From Ascaphus truei (taxonomy: Eukaryota > Chordata > Amphibia > Anura > Ascaphidae), in NCBI GenBank assembly GCA_036426205.1, contig CM071568.1, positions 216,732,527 to 216,796,526 on the forward strand: DNA of 64,000 nt, read 5' to 3'. A program made the translations under genes and the position numbers. Below the pieces are notes generated by a model that saw nothing but the letters and a program-made list of their open reading frames with translations, was not told where the DNA came from and searched no databases. Positions 20,417-31,884 of this stretch are shown piece after piece. How positions within the stretch are numbered: position 1 is the stretch's first letter; every line of letters begins with the position of its first letter.

Positions 20417-21593
20417 TGTAACCCAGGTCCCCTCTGGTCCCCCGTAGCCCCCTACCGCCTGGAGTGGGTGCGCTAGGCAGCGGAGGCAGGGGACAGGTTT
20501 TGGCACAGACGGGATGTTGCGCAGGCGAGCGTATCGCCGCAGGATCCAGCAGCTCTCTTTGCAGGGCGCCGCCATGTTGTGATTGGCCGCGCATGCGCAG
20601 TATAGGTACAGCGGCGGCCATTAGTTAGAATAGGCTCCACCAGGGACTACAACCCCCAGAAGCTTGGGTGGCTGCAATCACGTGTGCGCGAACAGCCAAT
20701 AGGGCTGCAGCAATCCCCTGCTCACCAGAAAGATACTTTTCGCGCGTTTTGCTGCCAAGTTAGTCGGAGCTGGGACAAGGAAGGGGTAGGTTGTTTGTGC
20801 AGGGGTCTGTGGCTCCTGTACTAGGCCAGATACCCCCTGTTAGGCCCAAGCTAGGCCCCGTCTCCCCTCAGTTTGTGGTTGCTGCAGGGACAGGCCTATA
20901 GATAGGGACACTGCCCCTGTAGTACCAGTGAGAGGGACACGGCGGTACCCTGTTCTTAGGTGTCTGGGACCAGATACCTGCTGTCACAGAGACTCTTAAA
21001 GGTCGTACAATCCAAGCGGGACCCACCCACTGTAGAGGCAGAGGCGACGCGGTTCGCCAACGGGTCCATGGGCCCCATCTGTATCATCTGCATCATCTGA
21101 GCGCCCGGGTGTGGACACACCCGGCAGGTATCCATTTCACCAAGTGCAGCAAATTTACACGAGCTGGTGGGGCAGCCCTGTCACACACACGTGGGAGGGT
21201 GAGGGACTCTACAGACACCAGGGTGTTGTGTACTTAGAGGCACCCTAGTACTTGGGAAGGTACACCGTCGAGAGTGAGGACACAGTGTAAAGGGGGGACA
21301 CGGTGAAGGGGTAAGGCCCTGTGAGGCTTGAATATTATGGAGAGTTATTATTATTGGATTGTGTAGTAAAACTTTTATATCTATACACGTGTTTTATTGC
21401 ATGGGGTTCCTGTAATGGGGTAATTCCACACAGTAGAATCCCATACAGGTGGAGGTGCTACCGAGCACCAATTCAGGTACACCCTAGGTTCCCAGCAGCG
21501 GAGGCTCAGGTTTCCTGTGAGCCACAGGTATTGCATCGAACCACACACACCGTAGCCCCACATCTCCCAGGGAGTGGGGGAAAGTGCGTTACA
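20417..21593 (+). mobile_element. Solo LTR, family B, complete copy
   Basis: It starts TGTAACCCAGGTCCCC and ends GTGCGTTACA, flanked by a perfect 4-bp duplication TGTA (20413-20416 and 21594-21597). Length is 1177 bp. The 5' third is GC- and CpG-rich with a promoter-like motif cluster; the 3' end shares GAGGCTCAGG, CCTGTGAGCC, CATCTCCCAGGGAG and GTTACA with LTR-A, so A and B are related. TG/CA ends and a 4-bp duplication fit ERV1- or Gypsy-type integration. No internal coding region is adjacent. Confidence 0.9.
20589..20700 (+). promoter_or_regulatory. Housekeeping-type promoter motifs in LTR-B copy 2
   Basis: GCGCATGCGC (20589-20598, NRF1-like), GCGGCGGCCATTAG (about 20610-20623, YY1-like), ACTACAACCCCCAGAAGCT (20646-20664, ZNF143-like) and CCAAT (20696-20700). 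An inverted CCAAT (GATTGG) lies just upstream at 20581. The order equals that in the other two copies. Confidence 0.6.
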
Positions 21594-21689
21594 TGTAAAA
21601 CACTGTGGGGCTTACTCTTGTAGCTCCGAAGTTGGCATGTTGAGAAGTAGCGGAATGATAGGTGAGGAAAAAAAAACTATTCTCTATTG

Positions 21690-21847
21690 CAGGGGTGCGC
21701 AAACTTCCTGAGCTTTGCCCCCCTGCCTGGCAGCCACAGCGTTTGCACCCCCCCCTCTCCAAGGGCCCGGGGTAAAATGACGCCGCGTGTTCAAATTGTG
21801 AATTCCCCCCCTAGATATTCTTGCGACCCCTAATTTGCGCACCCCTG
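21690..21847. mobile_element. hAT-type MITE (family G), short copy
   Basis: It starts CAGGGGTGCGCAAACTT and ends AATTTGCGCACCCCTG. Flanks CTCTATTG (21682-21689) and CTCTATTA (21848-21855) match at seven of eight positions, an hAT-type duplication. At 158 bp it lacks the GC-rich centre with the X-box found in longer copies. Confidence 0.85.
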
Positions 21848-21855
21848 CTCTATTA

Positions 21856-22013
21856 CATAATGCTTCTTCTAAACTGCATCTAAAAAAGGGACAAATCGCA
21901 TGGATCCACAGCCAGAACGCCCAGATTGTACTTGCTTTTGAAGTAGAATGACCTGGGGTGATTGATGCTAACTCCATCCTCAATCTGATTTGTGTTTTGC
22001 TCTCTCAGCCAAA
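21856..22013. other. No feature recognised
   Basis: Short spacer before the tandem repeat. Confidence 0.5.
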
Positions 22014-22180
22014 CCCATATTTCAGGCTCTGGATGTACAGACCCATACTTCCGGTTCTGGATGTACAGACCCACACTTCAGGCTCTGGATGTACAGGCCC
22101 ACACTTCAGGCTCTGGATGTACAGGCCCACACTTCAGGCTCTGGATGTACAGACCCATACTTCAGGCTCTGGATGTACAG
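22014..22180. repeat. 28-bp tandem repeat, about six copies
   Basis: The unit ACTTCAGGCTCTGGATGTAC plus AGRCCCAC repeats with only one to three differences per unit. Because 28 is not a multiple of three and the unit lacks stops in most phases, all three plus frames stay open, giving repeating peptides such as FRLWMYRP and QALDVQ. This is not evidence of a gene. Confidence 0.95.
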
Positions 22181-22559
22181 TAACTCGCAATACCAATCTC
22201 GCCACCCTGGAGGTGGCGTGAAGAAAATTTAAGTTTTTAGAAGCAGTTTACATAATGGAGCTACGAGAATGGCAGTTGCGGGCAAAAAATGCTAGTTGGA
22301 GGTGTTTTTGACAAATCGATCGAATTGGTAGTGCAAGCGTGAAACCGATTCTAAATAAGCCGTTTAGACACGGGTTTGACATGCAAGAAGGGCTTACAGA
22401 ATAGCAAAGCATGCCAATCCGCATGAAAAGTGCACTTTTGAAGCGGTTTGTCACATGTCAGAGCTACCAGAATAGGCTCCTGTGTGTATGGTGGGCATCA
22501 GATTTAACCCCTTCAGTACTGGACGTAATTTCCATGATCATGACCCAGTGAAAATAAAA
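22181..22559. other. No gene recognised
   Basis: Unassigned DNA with short CAAGCGTGAAACC-like motifs; no family match. Confidence 0.45.
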
Positions 22560-23180
22560 CACGCTGAGAAAAAGGAGCACCTGTCCTGAAGAACTTACAG
22601 TGTAAGTAGTATGTTGGGAGCCACACAGAATAGATACTTGGCACAACATTTATAAAGGCATGGTCAAGAAGATATGTCTATGAAGTCAAAGCAATGGAAA
22701 TTTCCTCTTTAATTTAGATTTGTTTTCAGCGGGTCTTGAGTAGAGGTGGTTGCTGCATACTAGAAGGCTCCAAAAGGTAGAAAGCAATGAGAGAAAGGTT
22801 TCAGGTGGTAGCAGAGTAGGAGAAATGCATTGGCACAGAGAGACCACAGCCTAGAGAAGATTGCAAGTGGTGAAAACCATTAAAAGGGATTTGAGCATGA
22901 CAGAAGCAGTCAGATCTAAGAGAGAGTGAGACCATTCAAGCAGCAACGTTTTGTAGAGATTATAGTATTGAGAAGCAGGAGGTCCAGGTAACAGAAGGTT
23001 GCAGTAGTCAAAATAGGAGAGAATAAGGGAATGAACGAAAGTGTTAGCTGTAAAGTGCCAGAGAAAAGGGCCGATCCAAACAATTTAGCGGATGAAGAAA
23101 CTGAAAGATTTAGCAACAGTGTGTATGTAAACTGATAAGGAAAATCAAATGTAAAAACAAAGCATATTATTGGACAAAAT
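22560..23180 (-). pseudogene. L2-type LINE RT C-terminal relic
   Basis: On minus, frames broken by stops and shifts still show VHSLILSYFDYCNLLLPG, the block that follows the catalytic YADD region in L2 reverse transcriptases (RLDYCN). The plus-strand wording AGGTTGCAGTAGTCAAAATA is the same block as AGGTTACAGTAATCAAGACG at 48560. GAACTTACAGTGTAAGTAG at about 22590 matches the 3' region of such LINEs. Very old and nonfunctional. Confidence 0.6.
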
Positions 23181-23508
23181 GGAATTGTCGTGTTATCAGC
23201 AATCGAAAAAAAAAGGGTTAGGCTTGAACGTAATAAATGAAAGCCAAAGAAACACGGGACAATATTGCCTACAGGCATTCTAAGATGTTACATTGAGATA
23301 CCACGTGTGTCCCGATCTCTTTGTTGAGAAATATTGCATCAAATGATTCAAATACTTTTTGAAAACTAGCAATGGCTTTATTACCTATAGGCCTTCACTC
23401 TATGCCAAACAACAATAGAAGAACCCTGTAATATAACTTTGGTGTTTTATAAGCCCCTCCTAGTTGAGTGCACAGTAAGATATGGGATGGTGTCTTGTGT
23501 CAAGCTTA
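23181..23508. other. No feature recognised
   Basis: AT-rich spacer; the open minus frame here is an extension of the L2 relic region. Confidence 0.45.
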
Positions 23509-23825
23509 AGCTGAGTCCCCGGTGGGCCACACACCACAGCACAGCCCTCTATGGGGCAGGCCCCAGTGGCTGTTTGTGTGTGGGCGCGCAAAGCGCTGTG
23601 ACACATACGCTGACAGGAAAGACAAGAGCTTTGTCTTCCAGTGCCGCGGTCACGTGGCCGCGCGCAGCCAATGGCAGAACAGATATGCCCCATCATGGCT
23701 GCGCCCCTGTCATGGCCCCGCCCCCACGCTCTCCCTAGATCTCCCCTACAGACCGCCGATCACGACTGTAGCCTCCTGACGCGCTGCCAGGCGCACGTGC
23801 CGCAGGGAGGACTGGGGCCGTAGCC
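23509..23825. mobile_element. Harbinger-type MITE, copy at 23.5 kb
   Basis: It lies between TTA (23506-23508) and TTA (23826-23828). Ends AGCTGAGTCCCCGGTG and, inverted, GGCTACGGCCCCAGTC match those of the 53020-53393 element. The interior is GC-rich and contains GGTCACGTGGCC and AGCCAATGGC. TWA duplications and GGC-type ends fit PIF/Harbinger. Confidence 0.75.
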
Positions 23826-24184
23826 TTACGCAAGACCTGGACTAGATCGTACACACACTTTCCCCTAGGAGTAGCCCCATATACTGTACTGTCCAGCAAA
23901 CATAGCATAAGAACCTGGAATTCCTATCTTATTTTCATTGCTTTCTCTGAATATTAAAACTAGCAAATCCAGTTTGACCGGAGTACAGACTCTAAATTGT
24001 GTTTTCATACATAAAATCTAAAACCAAATGACATTTTATAGTTGGAAACTCAGCCGTTTTTGTGTGCAAATAAACTGTATAATGCATAGCACGCCGTCCA
24101 GCATAAGGTTTCCAGCTTTCAAACAAAGGAACAAGAGAAACGTTTGATTATGGATGATGTCCCCTATGATGGCTTGGGTTAAAA

Positions 24185-24368
24185 CAGGGGTGCTCAACTC
24201 CAGTGCTCACAACCCACCTAACAGGTCCGGTTTTAAGGATATCCCAGCTTCAGCACAGGTGGCTCAATTTTTCACTCGGCCACTGATTGAACCACCTGTG
24301 CTGAAGCTGGGATATCCTTAAAACTTGACCTGCTGGGCGGTCATGAGCACAGGAGTTGAGCACCCCTT
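24185..24368. mobile_element. Palindromic hAT-type MITE (family P), copy 3
   Basis: CAGGGGTGCTCAACTCCAGT at the left pairs with GGAGTTGAGCACCCCTT at the right; inner arms GGATATCCCAGCTTCAGCAC and inverse. Flanks GGTTAAAA and GGCTAAGA match at six of eight positions. Confidence 0.8.
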
Positions 24369-25328
24369 GGCTAAGAGATTTGCTACCACATATTTTTCTG
24401 CCTTCACCACGACAGTAATGTAAGTAACCTCTTTAGAGGTTCATTCCCCCTCTGTGCATCTCTAGTCCGCCAAGGCCCACTATTAAACACAGTCAAAAGT
24501 CCTCCAAGGCAAACTTTTCCTAAATGTGGGCCTTTTTACTTTACCAACCAGCTGGAGTTGAAACATGACCTGTTCCCTTGGGACAGCTGACAAGCCTACT
24601 GCATCACTGAACGAGCTGACAAGACAGAATTACATTTTCTCTCTTACACGGAAAGCCGGATCATATTTACATTAATTACTGAGCAGCTGTATTAAAGGAA
24701 GGGCACAGAGGAGGCACGGACATAAAAGGATTGGCGGTGCAATGTACAAAGAAAGCTAAAATGCCTACAGGTTGGGACGTTCTTAAACAAAGCACTCAAG
24801 CAACAAGAATAAAAAGTGCAGTCCTAAAAAGATACAGTATACAGTAACTACTGAGCATATAAAACAAAAAACGTACTACCGTATGTGTCAAAAATGTTCT
24901 AATGTCAAGTGCACAGCTGGGGCAAGAAAAACAGAACCAGGGTTATCGAGGAAACACTGGCACCAATTGCATCTTTGATGCATATAATAATAATAAAAGG
25001 AAAAGCTTCACACGGATAGTTTAAAGTAGATATCAATTTTATTTTTTCTTCCAAAATTCTACGGGCTTATTCTACATGTTCCAAAGGTGGCCGTTTCCAC
25101 TGCCCCCAAGAGAGAAAACGTTGTTTGGGAAATATCGATGATGTGTTTTTTCTTTTAATTATCCGAATGTACAGTACATGTTAAAAAATGTGTTCTGACG
25201 GTTTGTATGGAGAGAACATATTCAGTAAGGAGCTATGAATAAAGCGTCGCTGTAAGTGATGCATGATAGTGTAAGAATAGCATGTTACAGAATAGCAATA
25301 GTACAGTTAATGCATACAAAATGATTTG
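24369..25328. other. No gene recognised
   Basis: AT-rich, apparently low-copy DNA. No long frame or known repeat seen. Confidence 0.5.
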
Positions 25329-25332
25329 TGTA

Positions 25333-26135
25333 TGTAGCCATGTCTAAAATTGGTGTACATATCTCTCTCTTGCTGAGAAGTAACGCCTGTTAAACAGGCA
25401 GGGTTGCAAGTAGCCATCGTGGAGGTTTGCCCTCAACCCCTGTGATGTGTAAGATAGTAGCAAAGGAAGTGACAGCATGCTCTGTGTCCACTGTTAGTGA
25501 CACAGAGGTGGGTCTTTCTGGAACCTATATATTGCACAGCACTTCCTAAAGTTAGTGGTTCAGAGTTGGAGTGCAGTTCAAGGTGTTCATCCTAAGTGTC
25601 TGCAGCAGTTCAAGTCTGTCTGTCAGAGTGGCAAAGGGACAATCTGATTACACACTGTGTCCAGGGCTCTGGCACAGCTGGTGGTCTCCCTTAGGGGAGA
25701 GGTGGAAAGACAACTTGATTAAAGAGTCAGGAGGAACCTTCTGAATGGAGTGCCACTACAAGATGTGCGGCTAACTGTCGGCCGCTGTGATGGGCAGTCT
25801 GCCACACGACATGCTAATAAAGATGCCCATGAAAAGACCCTTCTTGCCTGTGAGTGGAGTTACTCAGGGAGAAGGTGCACCCAGGAGTTCCCTTTCAGAA
25901 ACTCCTCCCTGCTATCGTGGGGATCTGGATGGGATGGAGGCGCTGTACCAAATGTGAGTAGGACTCAGCACACTACCTCAGACGCCTGTCATGGTGAAAT
26001 CCCCACTACCAACGAGCGGGAGACTCAGGAGTCCTGTGAGCCAGCAGGTGCACCACACTACACAGACATGTAACTGGGGGCAGATTATGCACAGAGGGGG
26101 ACCATATGAGATTGGGGGGGCCTCGAACCGTTACA
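25333..26135 (+). mobile_element. Solo LTR, family A, copy 1
   Basis: It starts TGTAGCCATG, ends CCGTTACA, and is flanked by a perfect 4-bp duplication TGTA (25329-25332 and 26136-26139). Inside are a TATA box (CCTATATATTGC near 25527), a poly(A) signal (CTAATAAAGATG near 25815) and the U5 block GGAGGCGCTGTACCA. Length 803 bp. The segment is preceded by an extra 40 bp (to about 25373) compared with the 61098 copy. Confidence 0.9.
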
Positions 26136-26139
26136 TGTA

Positions 26140-27584
26140 TATTGTGCGATGTACTGTATGCCTCAACTTTTTTCACAAAGATAAAAGTAACGCCAGGGAG
26201 CGGAGTAACAGACGGAGTTTGGATGATATCTGTGATGCACTTATATAAATGATATGTAATATCAAACTTCAAGTACGTGCCTTATATGCAACACAATTGC
26301 CTGTCAAGTTTTTCTTGGCGTGAAAGACAAATGCAAGTAGACACAAACCGGTGCTAATGCAGTTACAGTATATGTATGAACATGCCGCACAGCACACACA
26401 AAAATGCTAAATGTGCGCCGAATGTAAGAACCAGAGTAATGATAAGCCGCGTTTACATGAGGCATTTCTTTTTTGGCACAATGCACTCTTTCAATTCCTT
26501 TTCATAAAAACATCCTTTAGAAACAGCCCCTCTGAACTTTCTGAGAAAATGCACAGGCTGCTGGGATGAATGGAAATTTGAAAAGCTTCAGGAATGACGG
26601 AAAAGTTTTTGGATGACACTGTAAGAGGTACAATATTTTATCTAAATATGTCATGAATGGTACGTACTGTACTGTACTGTAGATAGACAGACAGACAAAA
26701 CAAAAATACATGTAAAACGGAACATTAAGTTGGGATTCAGGTCATAGACCACTTCAAATGTCCACTCTTTCATGTACTTTGTTAATTTAATCCAACAACA
26801 AAAATTGCCTTTTTAACCTTTTTATTTATTTTTTAATTACTCTTAATGCACTCATTAGGGGAATTAATAATTGATATAGAAATGACAAAACCTTTTACAT
26901 GTTCTGGCAGGCAACTTTGTATAATGCCAATTATATCAAATAAAAAAAAACTCCAGGAAACGCTTAGAACTTCATTTGCAAAACCAGAAGAGCACAGTGT
27001 TCTGTATCAGAGCAGGGTGTGTCAAAACGTTTAACTCTCAATTCTCTAGGCATTTCTTTTAGAGACTTAGCAGTGGTATACCATAAAACCCCTTCTTTCA
27101 GTGGAAGACATCATATGGCCCATTACCATGAATGGGACTTGGGTTGATTTCCGTCGCAAGTAGGTGTCCTATGATACAGCCCCACTTAGTAAATATGGCT
27201 CTGAATATTGACTTCAATAAATGTGGTCGAAAACGATGTCCTTTGAAAATTAACTTTAAAAAAAATAGAAGCTCCTGCGAACCTTGGATACACCCAACAA
27301 CTCAGTTCTTTCTGCTGTCAAATACACAATACCCAACTTAAATGGCAAAACAGTAATACACAGTTGGGGCCGTCATTAGGGTTGAAATGATAAAGTAGAA
27401 TAGGATAAGTTTTGATGATTATTATTACATTCATATGTCTGCCCCTACATTACGGTACTCTTGCTCATGTGTGATGGAATTATCGATTGCCCACCATGAT
27501 TCAAGTAAATATACTAACAATAGTAAAGCAGCAGTTCCACTACTCTTTTTTTTTTATCTCCCCCCCCCCCCCTTTTTTTTTCCA
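26140..27584. other. No gene; one short simple repeat
   Basis: GTACT/GACA-type simple units at about 26659-26700 (TACTGTACTGTACTG then GACAGACAGACA). A C-run and T-run at 27560-27581. The remainder is unassigned AT-rich DNA. Confidence 0.5.
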
Positions 27585-27881
27585 TACCAGGATGAGAACC
27601 AGTGGTTCTCCGGAGATTAAACGCTCTATTTTCAGCTCACGGGACACTCTGGTTTCCCAAATACTTACCAGTTAAAGTGGCGTGTTTTAGTCATCTCCAG
27701 AGAAAACATCATCTGTTGCTGCTTCCTATTGGTCTGCATTATGAAGGGGATTAAAAAAACAAAACAAAAAAACCAGCAGTAGCAGCTCTATTTCTACCAG
27801 TTAGTATCCCGGGAATCAGGGGTCCCTGGAGCTGAAAATAACATGTTTGAGATCTGGGGACCCTCTGATTTTCTCCTGGTA
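27585..27881. mobile_element. Foldback repeat (MITE-like)
   Basis: Arms of about 90 bp, 27585-27675 and 27788-27881, are inverted copies: TACCAGGA ... CTATTTTCAGCTC ... TTACCAGT against the inverse of CCAGTTAGTATCCC ... GAGCTGAAAATAAC ... CTCCTGGTA. The spacer carries an A-rich tract (AAAAAAACAAAACAAAAAAA). A relative lies at 19500-19800. Superfamily unknown. Confidence 0.65.
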
Positions 27882-28895
27882 AACAAAAAAGGGCATGGCG
27901 TAGAAACTGCAGATTTAATAGATTATGGAGGTGTGGGCGGGGGACACACGCAGTTACAACTTTGGTAAACAAGTAATACAGCTATTTTTCCTACCTTTAA
28001 TCTCTGACTTTACTTTTTATTCCTTCTACCAACGGTGAATGAGCAGAGACGTTGCGCTAGATTTATTCTATGGCGTAAAAATATAGTATTTTTATATGAT
28101 GCTGGAGGATCTGCCTCCAATGGGGGTGCAAGTGCGCGGTCTATAGCCTAATAGGTAGCCTCATAATTTGGAGGAGTCTCAGCAATTTAACAGGTGTCTA
28201 AGATGCCCATAGAAGCGTAAATGTGCCCTCTGGATGAGAAAATGCTATTACAAACACATATTTAAAGAATTCCAAGAACGTAGACAGGAACATATATTTA
28301 ATACAAATTATTTATATATTTCATAAAGCGACCAATGAGTGGTTCCGCCCCTTGGACTGTGCATGAATGTGTCACTGGCGCACTGTAGTATAGGAAGTGG
28401 CACTAAGACAGATTTCACCTTGGTTTTGCAAATGAGCAATGGAATGGATGAAGAAAATGGGATTGCCAGAGAGAGCCTGAAGAGGGTGTCACAGACAAAG
28501 AAGACATGATGTGGGTTAGACTTGTGAGTGTCTATGAGTCAGGAGAAGTAATGTTATTAAGAAAGGAATATGTAGTATACAATAGCCTATTGAAAAATGT
28601 GGATGACCTATTGCAGGACCAAAGGAAGAGTAATCTAGAATTTAACCAGGGTTGGAAATTAGAGGGGGAAGTGTGACAGAGTTGAGTGGTTGTGTATAGT
28701 TCTCGTGACTAGCAAATAACAGAGTTATACGTGCCAGAGATGAATACTTGTGTCTTACCAATTATTAATACGTTGCCGACACACCCAATACATTAGGGGT
28801 GAAATGCAGTATGAATCTTTTTCTTGGCAATAAATGACCAGAGTAGGATTTCTCTCAGTTCAGACAATCATTTCATTGTATACACCGTATACAGA
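27882..28895. other. No gene recognised
   Basis: Unassigned DNA; no recognised repeats or motifs. Confidence 0.5.
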
Positions 28896-29164
28896 TTAAC
28901 CACTTCCCCTAATCAATAGCAAGACTTTCAGATTCTTTCCTAAAAAGTACTCTTTCTTCTTCTTCTAAAGTAATTATAACTAGAGTGATGACCCCCCTAA
29001 TTACTAGCAAGATTGTCTCTTAAAAAGGGATCTTTCTTTTTCACAAGTACTTATAAATATACATATTAATCTCTTCCCCCTGTCAATAGCAAGACTTCCA
29101 GTTGTTACCTTATTTTCTGGTATTCCTTCCTAAAGAGAGATCTGTCCTCTTCTAAAGTAATTAT
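28896..29164. repeat. Three diverged tandem copies of a unit of about 90 bp
   Basis: Each unit has a CCCC-TNA(C/A)TA(A)GCAAGA core followed by a TTCCTAAA..(A/G)..ATCT(T/G)TC block and AAGTAATTATA. Starts are near 28896, 28987 and 29070. Units differ by many substitutions and indels, so the duplication is old. Confidence 0.6.
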
Positions 29165-29168
29165 ACTT

Positions 29169-29340
29169 TATTACCCAACTTTACTACTCTCCTTCCTTCG
29201 CACCCCCATTGTATCATCTGTCCTCTCATCACCTTGTTTTTAACCTCATCAATCAGGAGAGCGGTAAGTCTAATTTGGAATTCAGTATCAGCTTTATAAC
29301 TGATCAGATGTTCAGCAACAGATACGTTAAACGCAGCAAA
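29169..29340 (-). pseudogene. Possible PLE GIY-YIG C-terminal fragment
   Basis: The minus translation VSVAEHLISYKADTEF followed by RGQMIQW and VVKLGNK recalls the C-terminal portion of PLE nucleases (a VA-HL block, then RG-D/Q, E, and a K-LGT-P-G-N end). The match is short and partly shifted, and it abuts an AT tract at 29341. Low certainty. Confidence 0.3.
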
Positions 29341-29370
29341 ATATAAATATATATATATATATATTATATA
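29341..29370. repeat. (AT)n microsatellite
   Basis: Short alternating AT tract followed by ATATAATAAAAATAATAAAA. Confidence 0.9.
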
Positions 29371-29999
29371 ATAAAAATAATAAAAGGATAGGCAGACCAA
29401 AAATATGCATAAAGGTGTCATAAAAGTGGGCCAATAAAATACACTTTTTTTGGCATATTTTTGGTGTGCCTAGCCCTTTGTTATTCTTGTACAGTACCTT
29501 ACAGGTACTCTGATAACAGCAGTCTAGTATTCTATACTTTGTAAGTGTGTGCCCCAATTCCTTCAAATTGATTATATATATTTGGAATATACAACGGGCG
29601 CTCAGATGGGGGCTCTGGAATAGAGTGGGGCCTCCACAATAAGTATGATATATTAGAGGTGTATGTCTGTTACCAGGTAGATAATTCTAGGTAAACCTAA
29701 TTTAACATATTTAGGGAATTAAAGTACTCACAGATGAATACGGTATAAGCAAAAATTGAAAGGTGGCAAGTGATTATACGCCAAATAATGTAGAGGAAAA
29801 AACAAAGGAATAGATAACACACAGACAAAAAGAAAAGATACAATAAAAATAGAAAAAAAAAACTGATAAAACAAAAAATTGAAAAACCTAATGTCCAAAG
29901 TTTAGGTAAGATCCATAAAGCAGATAAAGGTAATAAATCTTCCGTGAAGGTAGTCCTTTACTGCCTCGGTAGTGCAAGTATGCTGCAGTGGAGCGCAAA
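29371..29999. other. Unassigned, possibly PLE-related DNA
   Basis: Contains the left member (29634-29650, CCACAATAAGTATGATA) of a 17-bp direct repeat whose partner is at 32816-32832. A-rich on plus from 29790 to 29890. No coding signal. Confidence 0.4.
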
Positions 30000-30175
30000 C
30001 AAGAAACACGCATCGCGTAGACTAAATATAATAAAGTTCAATGAAAGTCATATAAAAGTAATAATGACATACACCATACAATGAGTGCTAACTAAACTAA
30101 AGCTTATCTGGCAAGTCATTCACGAGCCCGACTGCAACAGCGTGTCTCCTGACTCTGTAGGTAACGGCTCTTCTT
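30000..30175 (-). mobile_element. PLE terminal-repeat-like segment, minus copy
   Basis: Inverted counterpart of about 32555-32750: the words AGTCTACTAAATATAATAAAG-like, ATAAAAGTAATAATGACATACACCAT, GAGTGCTAACTAAACTAAAGC and GCAACAGCGTGTCTCCTGACTC recur in inverse on plus at 32.6 kb. The TGTTGCAG-CGGGCTC block is typical of sequences downstream of PLE hammerheads. Confidence 0.6.
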
Positions 30176-30230
30176 TTAAACAATATAGATGGAAATATAG
30201 ATGTAACTATTGATTTGAGATCCACTGAGT

Positions 30231-30484
30231 CAGGGGAGCGCAAACTTTTTAAGCTGCGCCCCCCTGCCAGGCCTCCCCCGGTCTCGCGCCCCCTCTCCTA
30301 CCTTGTAGATGCGTCAAATGACGTGCTGGGTCGCGTGACGCCGCGTTGCCATGGAGACGGGTCTGATTCCAGGTAAGTTTCCTGTTGCAGGGTCCTCGCG
30401 TGATCCCCCGGCGAAAGTGCTGGGTCTCTGCAACGGCCCGCGCCCCCCCCAGACAAATCTCCCGCCCCAGTTTGCGCACCGCTG
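30231..30484. mobile_element. hAT-type MITE (family G) with X-box
   Basis: It starts CAGGGGAGCGCAAAC, ends GTTTGCGCACCGCTG, and has a perfect 8-bp duplication CACTGAGT (30223-30230 and 30485-30492). The interior is GC-rich; GTTGCCATGGAGAC at 30345-30358 fits the RFX X-box consensus. Confidence 0.92.
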
Positions 30485-30515
30485 CACTGAGTGATAGTAC
30501 TAAGGATATTCTATT

Positions 30516-31268
30516 TGTAACATTGTTTCCCCCACCCGGTGGGAGATTTGGCCATTACTGGTCATGTGGTGCATGATAACGGCTGGTAACAGGAGGGCCG
30601 AGTCGTCCGCCGGTGGTAGTGGGGACACAGGACTAGGCTTCTGGGGTTCATACCATACATATCGCTTTAGCAGTGCAGCACTCTATCTGCCAGGGGCTCC
30701 AGAAACTGAAGGTGATCTCCCACGGTAGAACTATTACCTCACCCCCCAGTAAGGTCACGCAGGAGGTATAACTACAGGAACGGTTTATTATCTCTTCTGT
30801 ACAGCACAGTAACAAGGCAGGCTTCTGCCCGATGCAGTAACTGTCAGCTACCCTTGAAGGATGGTCCCTGGACCGTCACTACAGGCCAAGGGCACCCGCA
30901 GCCGTCCTAGCTCTTCCCTGCCTCCCAGCAGAGGCAGAGGTATGATCTACACTCACTCACCCCCCGGAGGGAAGAGGACTGGAGAAAGCCCAATACTCAG
31001 CCTCTCCAATGTGTGACCTGCCTAACTCAAGTGGGTGAAGATACTGCAACATTTGGGCGGTACCTACCCTTAAGTACTGCCAGGAGGAGGGCACCAGGTT
31101 TATCTCATGATTGGTCATGCCCAGGCCTGATGTCACCGCCTCCTGCTGTCACTCAAGTGCAGTACCAAGGAGGAGAAAACTCCATAAGAACTACTGGCAA
31201 GGCCTGCTTATAACAGGGCTTACTGCCAGGAGGGAAGCAAACTAGTAGCCACAGATGGCATGGCTACA
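30516..31268 (-). mobile_element. Solo LTR, family A, minus copy
   Basis: Read on minus it starts TGTAGCCATG and ends ATGTTACA. A perfect 4-bp duplication TATT flanks it (30512-30515 and 31269-31272). On minus AATAAACCG near 30785 is the likely poly(A) signal, and the end has AAATCTCCCACCGGGTGGGG like the other copies. Length 753 bp. Confidence 0.9.
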
Positions 31269-31272
31269 TATT

Positions 31273-31707
31273 CATGAATAAATATTTTCCCCTCTTCTGG
31301 AATTTCTTATAGAGAGTACGTTGAGTTTATATCTTCAACTCTTCATATGAATGTGTACAATGTACCTCTTATAAATGGAAGAGGAAGATGGAACTTTTGT
31401 AGAGTGCTTTATAAAGTGTTGTATAAATGTATGTACTATATGCACTCTCAACAGATAACACACATACACTTTTTAGACACATTTACAATATGCATCTAGT
31501 TAAGTGAAAATGGTTTAAAATATTATACTTAATGTCTCAATTCCAGTCTATACATACTGTATATATGGGTTATGTATTATTTATATGTATAGATTGCTGT
31601 GTCATGTATTCCAATAACGTATATTCTAGGATGTTTTTATTGATTATTTGTGTAATACCTAAAGGTATATTCTCCACATGATCCCTATAGGATGTATTGA
31701 TCCATAG
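31273..31707. other. No feature recognised
   Basis: AT-rich DNA between the solo LTR and the TIR MITE. Confidence 0.5.
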
Positions 31708-31709
31708 TA

Positions 31710-31884
31710 CAGATGCAGCCACGAGTATTAGAACACTTGTACCTGGGAAATTCTGGGAGATTCTGGGGCAGTCTCACAGTAAATGCCTCAACATTTCTGT
31801 GAGATTCTTAATGGCCCATAGGATTAACACAGCGGGGGTCCCTGCAGTCCCATTCAAACTGATTAATACTCGTGGCTGCATCTG
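31710..31884. mobile_element. TIR MITE of the GCC-ACGAG family, 175-bp copy
   Basis: Perfect 20-bp terminal inverted repeats, CAGATGCAGCCACGAGTATT and inverse, are flanked by TA on both sides (31708-31709, 31885-31886). The interior shares ATGGCCCAT-GGATTAACACAG and GCAGTCCCATT with 15646-15965. The TA flanks could be a target duplication. Non-coding. Confidence 0.85.

Noticed and set aside
21958..22232. Three overlapping frames suggesting a repeat protein
   Set aside because: All come from the stop-free 28-bp tandem repeat; no start context or flanking coding sequence.
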